Assembly: GCA_910588885.1 (NCBI GenBank)
Contig: CAJUSQ010000001.1
Location: 1-58,510 of the forward strand
DNA: 58,510 nt
Reading direction: 5' to 3'
Source: an uncultured Lachnospiraceae bacterium
GTDB lineage: Bacteria; Bacillota; Clostridia; Lachnospirales; Lachnospiraceae
Shown: positions 7,088 to 16,022 of the stretch, piece by piece
Position numbering within the stretch: the stretch's first letter is position 1
Layout of the letters: every line of letters starts with the position of its first letter
The notes under the pieces: generated by a model
Seen by the model: only the letters and a program-made list of their open reading frames with translations
The model's database searches: none
Told to the model about the DNA's origin: nothing
Position numbers and translations under genes: made by a program

Positions 7088-9486
7088 TGTTCTTCTCCTC
7101 CTTTTGTTTCTGAATGTCCGTAAATTTTATAAATAGAATTCTTTTTTATTATTAAATTTATTTTATATTCCATCGTATTTTGCCGGATTTCCTGATTTCT
7201 TCGGGCTTTCCCGCTTTTCCAAGGTATCCCTTCTCCTACTGCTGCCCGGAGATTCCCTCCTGGTTCCAAAAGGGAAAAAGGCCCTGGAGAAACAAGAAGC
7301 AGCGCATCGTCACTTCCTCCGGATAAGGCCGCTTCCGTCAGCCTTCCGCCCTTCCAGCTTATGTCTGCCCTATGGCCCCCGGGAAGTACAAGCCCTTTGA
7401 TTGCACCGGCATCCCAAGCTTTTGGCAGCGCCGGAAGCAGGCAAACATAACCGGGTTTTGCCTGAAGCAGCATCTCTACGATTCCTGCCGCTGCTCCGAA
7501 ATTCCCGTCGATCTGAAAAATTTCCCGTTCCCCCGGGGACGCGCCCAGAGGCGGATGAAGCCCCAGCAGATTCGGATAGGTACAGTGCCTAAGGAAGGAA
7601 TCCAGATGTGCCTTTGCCCCCTCTCCGTCCCTTAATCTGGCACGGAAATTCGTAAGCCAGGCTTCGGTCCATCCGATTTTTATTTCCATGCCCTTCGTCC
7701 GCCGCTCCAGCACCCGTTCCACGGCAGAAAGCAGCTGAGGGCGGGTTTCGAAATCAATCTGATGAAAGGGATGGAATCCCACCAGATGGGCAAAATGGCG
7801 ATGGTTTACATCCTCCTCCGGAAAGTCCTCTCCCCATTCCAATAGCTGCCCAAACACACCCGTCCGGTATTGGGGCAAACGGGAAAGGGCCGTTTCCACC
7901 TGCTGCAGAAACTCCGGCTCTTTTCCCAGGATGTTTCCGGCTGCCAGCGTATCGGACAGCACTTCCCGGATCAGCGCATGGTCCATCGTTACGGAACGGC
8001 TGATACAGCAGCTTTGCCCTCCTTCCCCGAGAAAGGTATTTTCCGGAGAGGTATTGGGCGCCGTGTACCAAATCCCGTTCTCCTCATACAGGGAATCCAT
8101 ACAAAACCGGGCACACTCCTCCATCACCGGATACGCCTGCTCCCTCAAAAAATCCCGGTCATTGGTATATAAGTAATGCTGATACAAATGTGTCGTCAGC
8201 CAGACTCCGCCCATAGGCCAGTAAGCCCACTTTGCTTCTCCGTCCACCGGGGCCGTATGCCGCCATAAATCCACATTATGGCAAATTGCAAACCCTCTCC
8301 GGCCGCAGGTTTCCCGGGCCGTTTCCCGTCCCGCCGCGGCAGCTTCCCCGATCATCCGAATCAACGGCCCGTCGCATTCGCTTAACGCGCAGGGCCCCGT
8401 CAGCCAGTAATTCATTTCCGTATTGATATTTACGGTAAAATTACTGCTCCAAACGGAGCGCACGTCCTCGCACCAAATTCCCTGAAGATTGGCAGGCTGT
8501 CCAAAGGAGCCTCCCGGCTGGGAGGATGCGATCATGAGATAGCGGCCATAATCGAACAACAGTTCATACCAATAGTTCTCCTCTCCTCCCTGCAAGTCCA
8601 GGGAAACCCGGTCAAAAAGGCTCCGGTGGGCCTGTTCCTGCCGTTCCTTCAGCCTGGGATACTCAAATCCCATTGCCTTTTGAAGCCTTCGATCCCCCTC
8701 TGCCCGCAGCACCCGGCGATTTTCTTCCAGCGGCTTATCATAGCCCCGAAATCCGGTGGTAATCGTGGTATACAGGATGATTTCCCGGGCCTCCCTGATT
8801 CGGATCTGCTCCTCCCCCGCTTCCGTTTTTCCATCGCAAGCCACCCGGGTGAGAATCGAGAACTTCATCCCGCCCCCATAGCAGACAGGTGTTTCGCTTT
8901 CCACGTAATTCGGCTCCACATGGGAGGGCGCTTCTCCCCGAAGCTCCAATTCCCCTTCCCTCGCCCGGCAGGAAAATCGGAGCAGACTGTCTGCCCGAAG
9001 TACTGCCGAAACCGGAACCTCCCCTGTTACATGGGTTACCAATACCTCCTCCGGCCCGGAGGCAAAGCTTTCGATTCGAATCCTTCCCTGCCCCGTTTCA
9101 ATTTCTGTTTTTGCACAGGCCGTGTCCAGACGCAGTTCCCGGGTCAGGGAATATTCCCAGCATTCCTCCAAGAACTCCAGGTGCAGAAAGCCCGCGCCCA
9201 AATAGGATTCGTTGTACTGCTCCCCCACCATATATTCCTGTACGATCTGTTCCGCCTTTTTATACTTTCTCTCTTTTATAAAGTCTTTTACTTTCTGTCG
9301 TTCTTCCGGCTGCACCCGCACCGGCACTTTCCGGCCCGGACAGCCGGACCAGAGGGTGTCCGCATTCAGGGAATAATGAAAATCGGGAAAGTCTCCGTAT
9401 ACCATGGCGCCCAGCGTCCCGTTCCCAATGGGAAGGGCTTCCGAAAATTTTTTCGCCGGAGTGTCATACCAAAGCTTTTGTTCCAT
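7084..9486 (-). CDS. GH95 family glycoside hydrolase (alpha-L-fucosidase or alpha-L-galactosidase)
   Basis: An 800-residue GH95 enzyme. Family signatures are ALPIGNGTLGAMVYG near the start, NADTLWSG, the mid-protein VNINTEMNYWLTGPC, and QIDGNFGAAAGIVEMLLQ near the C-terminus. Characterised GH95 enzymes remove alpha-1,2-L-fucose, or alpha-L-galactose from plant cell-wall glycans. The start follows GAGAGGTG with good spacing. There is no signal peptide, so it should act on imported oligosaccharides. The last 35 or so residues are lysine/isoleucine-rich and AT-rich, unlike the rest. They look like a 3' extension into former intergenic DNA. Confidence 0.87.
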   Translation of the reverse strand: MEQKLWYDTPAKKFSEALPIGNGTLGAMVYGDFPDFHYSLNADTLWSGCPGRKVPVRVQPEERQKVKDFIKERKYKKAEQIVQEYMVGEQYNESYLGAGFLHLEFLEECWEYSLTRELRLDTACAKTEIETGQGRIRIESFASGPEEVLVTHVTGEVPVSAVLRADSLLRFSCRAREGELELRGEAPSHVEPNYVESETPVCYGGGMKFSILTRVACDGKTEAGEEQIRIREAREIILYTTITTGFRGYDKPLEENRRVLRAEGDRRLQKAMGFEYPRLKERQEQAHRSLFDRVSLDLQGGEENYWYELLFDYGRYLMIASSQPGGSFGQPANLQGIWCEDVRSVWSSNFTVNINTEMNYWLTGPCALSECDGPLIRMIGEAAAAGRETARETCGRRGFAICHNVDLWRHTAPVDGEAKWAYWPMGGVWLTTHLYQHYLYTNDRDFLREQAYPVMEECARFCMDSLYEENGIWYTAPNTSPENTFLGEGGQSCCISRSVTMDHALIREVLSDTLAAGNILGKEPEFLQQVETALSRLPQYRTGVFGQLLEWGEDFPEEDVNHRHFAHLVGFHPFHQIDFETRPQLLSAVERVLERRTKGMEIKIGWTEAWLTNFRARLRDGEGAKAHLDSFLRHCTYPNLLGLHPPLGASPGEREIFQIDGNFGAAAGIVEMLLQAKPGYVCLLPALPKAWDAGAIKGLVLPGGHRADISWKGGRLTEAALSGGSDDALLLVSPGPFSLLEPGGNLRAAVGEGIPWKSGKARRNQEIRQNTMEYKINLIIKKNSIYKIYGHSETKGGEEQ

Positions 9487-9511
9487 ACACGCACCTCTCT
9501 ACCCTTTCAAG

Positions 9512-12220
9512 TCAAACGTTTCGGGGGAACAGCAGCGGCTTTTTGTCCAATCCCAGCCGGGGCAGCACCGTCAAAGCCGACCAGGGATCCCCGTCCTTCC
9601 AGACCGGGGTTAAGGGCAGTTCCAGACGGAGGATATTTTCCCCCGCAGACAGATTCACATCCGCATACATGGGGCTTCCGATTACCCGGTCCGTACAGAC
9701 GCCGTTCACAAAAACGTCCCCGCAGTCCACGGCGCCGGATATCCGCAGGATATAAGGCCCGGCCTGCTCCTTTGAAACCGAAAAAGCCGTTTCATAGGCC
9801 AGGGTACCGCAAAACCCTTCCTTGATCACCCAGGCTGTCACATCGGGAAACGCAAGACCCCTTTCAACAATTTCCAATTCCTGCCACGTTTCCTTCCCCA
9901 CTTCTTGGCATCGGATTGTCCACGGCCCCTCCAGAACCGGCGGTTCCGGCAGATTAGAAATTCCCGCCGCTCCCGCTTTTTCCCATGTCTTTGACCATGT
10001 ACTGAACGGCTGATACTTCGGAAACCTCTTCCCATCCTTTTTCCGGATTACCAGCACTGCCGCTTCCCCCGGCTCCAGAACAAGTTCTGTCCGAAGGAAA
10101 CCTTTTTCCCGGACACACTCCATCCGGCTGCATCGGTTATGTACCGCATCGTAATACAAAAGTTCCTCTTCCCCGGTTCCACAGGCAATTTCCATCGGGC
10201 AATCCAGGGTTTTTTCAAGCTCTTCGTTAAAGCAGAACAAATATTTGTTTCCGTCTTTGCCCAAATAGGGGTAGGTACACAGCTTCGGCAGGTTCCCGGC
10301 TGTTTTGACAAAGGGGCGATGCAGCTCCTTCACCCGTTTGGCCAGCCCTTCTAAAGGAACTACCTCTATTTTCCCAAGCTCCCCGATCAAAGCCCCTTCT
10401 TCCTTTGTCTGCTCACAGATTCCTTTGGGCCTTCTTCCCACGAACAAACAGAACATTTGTTCTTTTTCTTCAATTAGAAATTTTGCCGCATCCAGGGGAA
10501 GATATTCACACCCCGGAATTAACAGGATCCGGTAATGCTGCCCGGCCACCCGGATGCCTTTTTCAAACACCGCTCCGTACTCGTTGTCTTCCTTCAGCAA
10601 ATCCGCCGGAATCACGTCACAGTCCAGCTGGTTTTGCTGCAATACCCGTAAGGGCTTTTGATACAGCATGGCTTCCCCGGCCCACTCGGCATCCGCATGG
10701 TACAGTACGGCAATCCGGGCCGGGTAAGTTCCGCCCGCAAACAAATGGGACAGCCGGTTCATATAATTCATCAGGCAATCAAAATGCCGGTACTGAGGCT
10801 GGTTTCCATGGGCGTAGAAATGAGGCGGGCAGTCCGGGTCCGGATAGGGCTTCAGGGAAAAGGCATGGGGCGTAAAATGGTTGATTCCCCGGCTGATCAT
10901 ATGGTCCGTCAGCCATTTCATCAGTCCGATGCCTTCCTGCCAGCCAAAGGCCCCGAAAATCTCACACATGGAGTTTCCCTGTTTCCGGGAATCCACATGG
11001 GCCAGGGAGCTGCCCAGCTTGGCCAGCCCGTAATGGAAAAATTCCCCGTCCCGGGAGGAGGATACCCATTGATGCTCCTCCTGATCCATTCCCGGCATAA
11101 TCTGCTGGGTCACAACGTCCACGCCGGCCATATGCATGCCGCCGATGCTTCGGAAATAATGGCCAGTGCTGCAGCCCAGCCGCCCATGGGAATTATCATC
11201 CTCCACAATATGGCCGATGTGGCTGACGCCATGGGCCTCACACCAGTCCCGGATCTGGCAGGAAAACGCCGCCGCCAGCTGTTTGGTAGCCGCATCCATA
11301 TATTCATACCGGATATGGGGCGTCTTTTCGCCGCACTCATACCACAAGGCTCCCAAATTCTTTAAAAAATCCCTGCCCCAGCATGTTTCCAGCCGTTGCC
11401 TTAGCTCCCCGCTCCAGGGAAGGAAGGGCATATCCTCCCCCAGCCGGGCCCGGAACCGATAGCCGGGCAGATTGGAAAACTCCGGCTCATCGGAAAAGAA
11501 TCCCAGAAAAGTCTTGCCGAACGCTTCCTTATAGCGGGCAAAATGGGGCTCATATACCCGGTCCAGCAGGACTTTTACGGAAGCCGAATCTACAATATTA
11601 AAATAATCCAGCTTCCCGTTTCCCTTCCTCGTGGTATAAAATACCAGAATCCGCCACAACCCCTCCGGCACCTCCCAGCACAGCCAGCCGTCCCGGACAA
11701 ATTCCGTTACATCCACCGCACTTTCCAGATCCAATGATGCGTCCCTTGCAGCCCTCCGGCGGACGGCCACCACTCCCACCAGCTTGTCATCTCTGGACCA
11801 CGGATCTTCCTTCTGCGCCCCATATCCGCCCAGCAGGCTTTTCACCAGCATATAGCCCGGTTTTACCGGCCCTTGGACATCCGTGTTATGTACCGTCAAA
11901 AACCGCACCGACAAGGGATGATCTCCGGCGGAAAAAGCTTTATTGGCATGTCCGGTGGGAAAACGGTCGTCATCTAACAGCCACACTTTCATATCGTGTT
12001 TTTCTGCGAAATCCATAATAATATCCATGTCACTCCACCAGCGGGGGCCGCAGTAATCCGGATGAGGCCGGGATTCCACACAGACCGCCCGGATTCCGCA
12101 AGCGTGGATTTTTTCCAATTCCAGGACAATGTCCTCCTGGCTGCCCCCGCACTGCCAGAAGAAGGGAAAAATATAATTTTCCCAACTGCCCGTAAGATTC
12201 TGCTGTAAACGTGATTCCAT
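9512..12220 (-). CDS. GH106-like glycoside hydrolase (probable alpha-L-rhamnosidase)
   Basis: A 902-residue intracellular enzyme. The N-terminal part (IRAVCVESRPHPDYCG, then DMKVWLLDDDRFPTGHA) is a TIM-barrel start seen in glycosyl hydrolases annotated near GH106 and its uncharacterised relatives. The C-terminal 150 residues look like a beta-jelly-roll sugar-binding domain (EGPWTIRCQEVG, then GAVDCGDVFVNGV). It lies one base after the GH42 stop, with a GGAG site inside the end of that gene. The operon context, with a second rhamnosidase-like enzyme, supports rhamnose removal. A GH2-related activity cannot be ruled out. Confidence 0.65.
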   Translation of the reverse strand: MESRLQQNLTGSWENYIFPFFWQCGGSQEDIVLELEKIHACGIRAVCVESRPHPDYCGPRWWSDMDIIMDFAEKHDMKVWLLDDDRFPTGHANKAFSAGDHPLSVRFLTVHNTDVQGPVKPGYMLVKSLLGGYGAQKEDPWSRDDKLVGVVAVRRRAARDASLDLESAVDVTEFVRDGWLCWEVPEGLWRILVFYTTRKGNGKLDYFNIVDSASVKVLLDRVYEPHFARYKEAFGKTFLGFFSDEPEFSNLPGYRFRARLGEDMPFLPWSGELRQRLETCWGRDFLKNLGALWYECGEKTPHIRYEYMDAATKQLAAAFSCQIRDWCEAHGVSHIGHIVEDDNSHGRLGCSTGHYFRSIGGMHMAGVDVVTQQIMPGMDQEEHQWVSSSRDGEFFHYGLAKLGSSLAHVDSRKQGNSMCEIFGAFGWQEGIGLMKWLTDHMISRGINHFTPHAFSLKPYPDPDCPPHFYAHGNQPQYRHFDCLMNYMNRLSHLFAGGTYPARIAVLYHADAEWAGEAMLYQKPLRVLQQNQLDCDVIPADLLKEDNEYGAVFEKGIRVAGQHYRILLIPGCEYLPLDAAKFLIEEKEQMFCLFVGRRPKGICEQTKEEGALIGELGKIEVVPLEGLAKRVKELHRPFVKTAGNLPKLCTYPYLGKDGNKYLFCFNEELEKTLDCPMEIACGTGEEELLYYDAVHNRCSRMECVREKGFLRTELVLEPGEAAVLVIRKKDGKRFPKYQPFSTWSKTWEKAGAAGISNLPEPPVLEGPWTIRCQEVGKETWQELEIVERGLAFPDVTAWVIKEGFCGTLAYETAFSVSKEQAGPYILRISGAVDCGDVFVNGVCTDRVIGSPMYADVNLSAGENILRLELPLTPVWKDGDPWSALTVLPRLGLDKKPLLFPRNV

Positions 12221-12221
12221 A

Positions 12222-14228
12222 TCAGCTCCGCTCCTTTTCTAAAATACGGACTTCAAAGGGCTCCAGCTGAATTTCCTCTCCGCCCCAGCTGCCGGAAACC
12301 GCCGCCTTTTGAGGTTTTGCAGAATGATTCAGCAGAAACAAATAATCCTTGAAGGCTCCCTTCCTCACGGTTTGTTCCACTGCAGGATTTCCCGGCCTGC
12401 TGCCGGCCGTGTCCGGGAAAATCCGGTCAAACAACCATTCCATCGCCCCTTCGTCCAAATCCGTTCCTACATAATAGACCAGCCCCGCTTCACAACGATT
12501 GACGGTAACCGCCCCTTTCCCTTTGTAGTAATCCGAATCATAGGTTACCAGCGTTTCCGCCGTTAACGGCGCTAAAATGTCACACCATTTCCCGGCCGTC
12601 CCCTTCTGTCCCCCATAGGCAACCGATACCTGGGAACCCAAAAGGCAATCATATTCTTCCACTTCCACCCCGGCAATGGCTCCTAAGGCTCCCGGCAGCG
12701 GAAGCCGGCTCATGCATACATTTTCCATATCCATAACCCCGGTCCGCATGGTCAGTACCAGGGTGCCGCCCCCTTTTACATAATCCGTAAGCTTCCGCTC
12801 CAGCTTCCGGTTCATCAGATACAGCAGGGGCGCAATCAGAACCGGGTATTCCGAAAAATCCCCTTCCGGAGGCAGGAAATCCACCGGAAGATGCCGCTGA
12901 TACAGTTGTTTATAATATTTTAAAAGCGTTCCGCTATACGTCAATTCCGGATGCTGGGGCTGCAGCTGAATAGCCCAGTCCTCCTCATAGGAAAATAAAA
13001 TGGCCGCTTCCCCTTTTGTGACAATCCCGTTTAAATCCTCCATCACCGGGGACAGCTGGCGGATGGTTTCCCGGATCTCATAATACCTCCGCTTCGGAAC
13101 GCCCTGATGGGGCAGGATCCCATGCCAGAACTGCTCGGAGCCGAACAGGCAGGTCCGCCACCGGAAATACACGATTGCATCGGCGCCGTGGGCCACACAC
13201 TGGGCCGTCCACAGACGGTTCTGGCCGGGCCTTGGATTCTGACCGATGATACTCCCCCCGGTAGGGCCGGATTCCAGTTCCATCATCCAGAAATTTTTCC
13301 GTTTCACGCTGCGGATAAAATCCATGCAGGCAGCCACTTCTGCCGGACTCTGTCCCGGCGGGTCAAAATAGTATCCGGTGGGATACTGGTCGTTCGACGC
13401 AAAATCCAGATCCTCTGACATTTTGAAATAATCGGTTTTATCATAGAAGCCCATGAGATTGTGGGTTACCTTCTGATGCGGGGCAATTTTTTTGATAATC
13501 TCTGCCTGCATTTTGTGAAAATCCACTACCAGGTCGGAGCAAAACCGTTTCCAGTTTAAAAGCAGGGAAGGATTATGGGCCGTGGGCGTCTGGCGGGGCG
13601 CGGGAACCTGCCCGAAATGATCATAGGTCTGGCTCCAGAATACCGTCCCCCAGGCTTCGTTCAAAGCTTCTATGGTCCCGTATTTCTTCTGCAGCCATTG
13701 TGCAAAATGATCCCGGCAGCTGCTGCACATACACAAATCCTCATGGCTGTTCCCCAGCTCATTGTCAATCTGCCAGCCGATCACGAAGGGATTTTCCTTA
13801 AAATGCTCTGCCAAAGCCGTAACCAGATTTCGAATATATGTTCTATATATTTCATTGCTCTGGCAGTCATGATGACGGCCCCCGAAGCCTTTTTGCTGCC
13901 CCTGGGAATCTACCGGCAGAATCTGCGGATGCTTTTCGATCATCCAGGCCGGAGGAGCCGCGGTAGGGGTTCCCAAAACCGTATAAATTCCGTGGGCTCC
14001 CATCACCCGTACTGCCTCGTCCAGCCATTCGAACTTATATTCTCCCTCCCGGGGCTCCATTTTATGCCAGGCGAACTCTGCCATCCGCACCACGGAAATC
14101 CCCAGCTCCTCCATCAGCCTTCCATCCGTTTCCCACCGTTCCCTTGGCCAATGCTCCGGATAATAATCCACTCCAAACCGGATTTTTTTCATGATTTTTG
14201 CTGTTTCTTTCGACATATTTTCCTTCAT
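12222..14228 (-). CDS. GH42 beta-galactosidase
   Basis: A 668-residue family 42 beta-galactosidase cutting terminal beta-galactosides. The N-terminus (GVDYYPEHWP) is the family hallmark. The acid/base Glu157 lies in IDNELG, and the probable nucleophile Glu317 lies in MMELESGPTG. A cysteine cluster around 166-171 (CMCSSC) resembles the zinc site of other GH42 proteins. Trimerisation and C-terminal beta domains follow. Its ATG lies four bases after the permease stop, with AAGGGG upstream; internal ATGs at codons 5 and 13 are alternative starts. There is no signal peptide, so it works on imported galactose-containing oligosaccharides. Confidence 0.9.
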   Translation of the reverse strand: MKENMSKETAKIMKKIRFGVDYYPEHWPRERWETDGRLMEELGISVVRMAEFAWHKMEPREGEYKFEWLDEAVRVMGAHGIYTVLGTPTAAPPAWMIEKHPQILPVDSQGQQKGFGGRHHDCQSNEIYRTYIRNLVTALAEHFKENPFVIGWQIDNELGNSHEDLCMCSSCRDHFAQWLQKKYGTIEALNEAWGTVFWSQTYDHFGQVPAPRQTPTAHNPSLLLNWKRFCSDLVVDFHKMQAEIIKKIAPHQKVTHNLMGFYDKTDYFKMSEDLDFASNDQYPTGYYFDPPGQSPAEVAACMDFIRSVKRKNFWMMELESGPTGGSIIGQNPRPGQNRLWTAQCVAHGADAIVYFRWRTCLFGSEQFWHGILPHQGVPKRRYYEIRETIRQLSPVMEDLNGIVTKGEAAILFSYEEDWAIQLQPQHPELTYSGTLLKYYKQLYQRHLPVDFLPPEGDFSEYPVLIAPLLYLMNRKLERKLTDYVKGGGTLVLTMRTGVMDMENVCMSRLPLPGALGAIAGVEVEEYDCLLGSQVSVAYGGQKGTAGKWCDILAPLTAETLVTYDSDYYKGKGAVTVNRCEAGLVYYVGTDLDEGAMEWLFDRIFPDTAGSRPGNPAVEQTVRKGAFKDYLFLLNHSAKPQKAAVSGSWGGEEIQLEPFEVRILEKERS

Positions 14229-14231
14229 CCC

Positions 14232-15053
14232 CTACCCCTTTACTGCTCCTGCAACCATACCGTCAATAATATATTTCTGCCCCAGGATATACACCAGGAC
14301 TGCCGGCAGGGTACAAACCAGGATATACGCGCACACCATGTTCCATTCACTGCTGAACTGCCCCATAAAATTATATACTCCCAGAACAATCGTCCAGTTC
14401 TCGGAGCTTTTGATCAGGTACAGGGGCATCTGGAAATCATTCCACACAAACACGAACTGGGTAATAAACAAGGTCACGATAATCGGCTTCAGCAGGGGCA
14501 GCATAATCCGTACAAACAGCTGCCAGGGGGAGCATCCGTCCACGATCCCGGCTTCGTCCATATCCTTGGGCACCGAATTGACAAATCCCGATACCAGAAA
14601 GACGGACTGGGGGATAAACATGGCCGTATACACCAGAATCAGGCCGACGTAATTATCCAGCATCCGGATGGCCTGCAATACCTGCACCAGGGCGATCATC
14701 TGCAGCGGAATGATCATCCCCGCCAGGAAAAAGGCGTAAATCTTTTTATTCCAGAAATCCGCATTCCGGCTTAAGACATAGCCTGCAATCGTCCCCAGAA
14801 AGACGGACAGCCCGATACTGACCACCGTCACCAGTGCGCTGTTAAAAAAAGAACGGATCAGATTGGTTTCCTGAAAAATCCGGGCAAAATTTCCGAACTC
14901 CCAGGTCTGGGGCAGCGCCAGTGTTAATACATTTGTTTCCGCAGGTGTTTTCACGGAATTTATAATAATTAAAATAAGAGGAATTAATATAATAAAACTA
15001 AGAATCCATAATACTGCTTCAAATACGCCTATTTTTATTTTTTTCTTTTTCAT
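14232..15053 (-). CDS. sugar ABC transporter permease (MalG/LacG-like)
   Basis: A 273-residue inner-membrane permease with six predicted spans, partner of the permease encoded just upstream. The conserved EAA loop appears as DMDEAGIVDGCSPWQLFVRI, which docks on the transporter ATPase. The start is chosen because ATG overlaps the upstream stop as ATGA and follows GGGAGG; the longer open frame to 15143 has no such support. No ATPase is encoded in the operon. As in many carbohydrate uptake systems of Gram-positive bacteria, a shared MsmX-type ATPase encoded elsewhere is probably used. Confidence 0.9.
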   Translation of the reverse strand: MKKKKIKIGVFEAVLWILSFIILIPLILIIINSVKTPAETNVLTLALPQTWEFGNFARIFQETNLIRSFFNSALVTVVSIGLSVFLGTIAGYVLSRNADFWNKKIYAFFLAGMIIPLQMIALVQVLQAIRMLDNYVGLILVYTAMFIPQSVFLVSGFVNSVPKDMDEAGIVDGCSPWQLFVRIMLPLLKPIIVTLFITQFVFVWNDFQMPLYLIKSSENWTIVLGVYNFMGQFSSEWNMVCAYILVCTLPAVLVYILGQKYIIDGMVAGAVKG

Positions 15054-15928
15054 AGCGTCTTCTCCTCCCATTTTCCAAAGAGCTTTTTCATCAGCACAAA
15101 GCAAAGCACCACAAAAATCGTCAGCATTACATTGGCCGCACATCCGGTGGACAGCGCCCCGCTTCCGAAATAGGAGAAAATCGTGGTATTAAGCACTTGG
15201 GTAGCCATACCCGGGCCTCCCTTCGTCAGTGCAAGGATCAAATCAAAGACCTTCAGCCCGCCGATCATGCATAAAAGGACGTTTATGCTTACGGAACCGA
15301 TCATCAAGGGCAGCGTAATTTTCCAAAATACCTGCCAGCCGTTTGCCCCGTCAATATAGGCCGCTTCGTAGCAATCCGTGGGAACGGCCTGAAGCCCCGC
15401 CAGATAAATGACCATGCAGTAGCCTGCCCCTTTCCAGATATCCACCAGCATCACCATGTACATGGCGGTGGACTTGGTGCCCAGCCAGTCAAAATGCGCC
15501 AGGTTTGCGGAAAAAATACCGAGGAACTGGCTAATCAGGCCCTTGTCCGGCAGCAGCATGGCCCGGAAAATCTGGGCAACGATCAGCGTGCTTAAAATCA
15601 CAGGCAGGTAATAAATCGCCCGAAGATACTTTTTCGTCTTCAGCTTCTGGTTTAAGGCCAGTGCCAGCCCGAAGCCCACTACGTTTTTTACAATGGTAGT
15701 AATAATTGTAAAGGAAAACGTATTTTTCATCCCGGTCACAAACCGGTTCTGTTTGATCAGCTGTATGTAATTATCCAATCCTGTAAAATGGATTTCAGAA
15801 CCGGAATAAATTGTTTTATCAGTAAAAGAATATACCACTCCCAGAATTCCCGGTACGATAAAAAAAATCAGATATACCAGAATCGTAGCGATCAGAAAAT
15901 ATCTAGGATACATTTTCTTTTTTGTCAT
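15050..15928 (-). CDS. sugar ABC transporter permease (MalF/LacF-like)
   Basis: A 292-residue permease with six predicted spans, starting MTKKKMYPRYFLIATILVYL. The EAA loop (DCYEAAYIDGANGWQVFWKI) is typical of CUT1 family oligosaccharide importers. The start follows GGGAGG; the longer frame to 16075 overlaps the binding-protein gene and was rejected. It forms the channel together with the downstream MalG-like protein and receives substrate from the upstream lipoprotein. Confidence 0.9.
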   Translation of the reverse strand: MTKKKMYPRYFLIATILVYLIFFIVPGILGVVYSFTDKTIYSGSEIHFTGLDNYIQLIKQNRFVTGMKNTFSFTIITTIVKNVVGFGLALALNQKLKTKKYLRAIYYLPVILSTLIVAQIFRAMLLPDKGLISQFLGIFSANLAHFDWLGTKSTAMYMVMLVDIWKGAGYCMVIYLAGLQAVPTDCYEAAYIDGANGWQVFWKITLPLMIGSVSINVLLCMIGGLKVFDLILALTKGGPGMATQVLNTTIFSYFGSGALSTGCAANVMLTIFVVLCFVLMKKLFGKWEEKTL

Positions 15929-16022
15929 CTCGCGCCTCCCATCTGTTTCATCCTGCGATAAAATATGAGGCATGCCCTTTTGTACATGCCTCATATCCAT
16001 TGCTCCCGCACTGCTTCCCTGT

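Noticed and set aside
8626..9825. 399-codon plus-strand frame
   Set aside because: It is antisense to the GH95 gene and the end of the GH106-like gene; the composition is that of a mirror frame of GC-rich coding DNA.
13575..14774. 399-codon plus-strand frame
   Set aside because: It is antisense to the well-supported GH42 and permease genes, with no ribosome-binding site or family motif.
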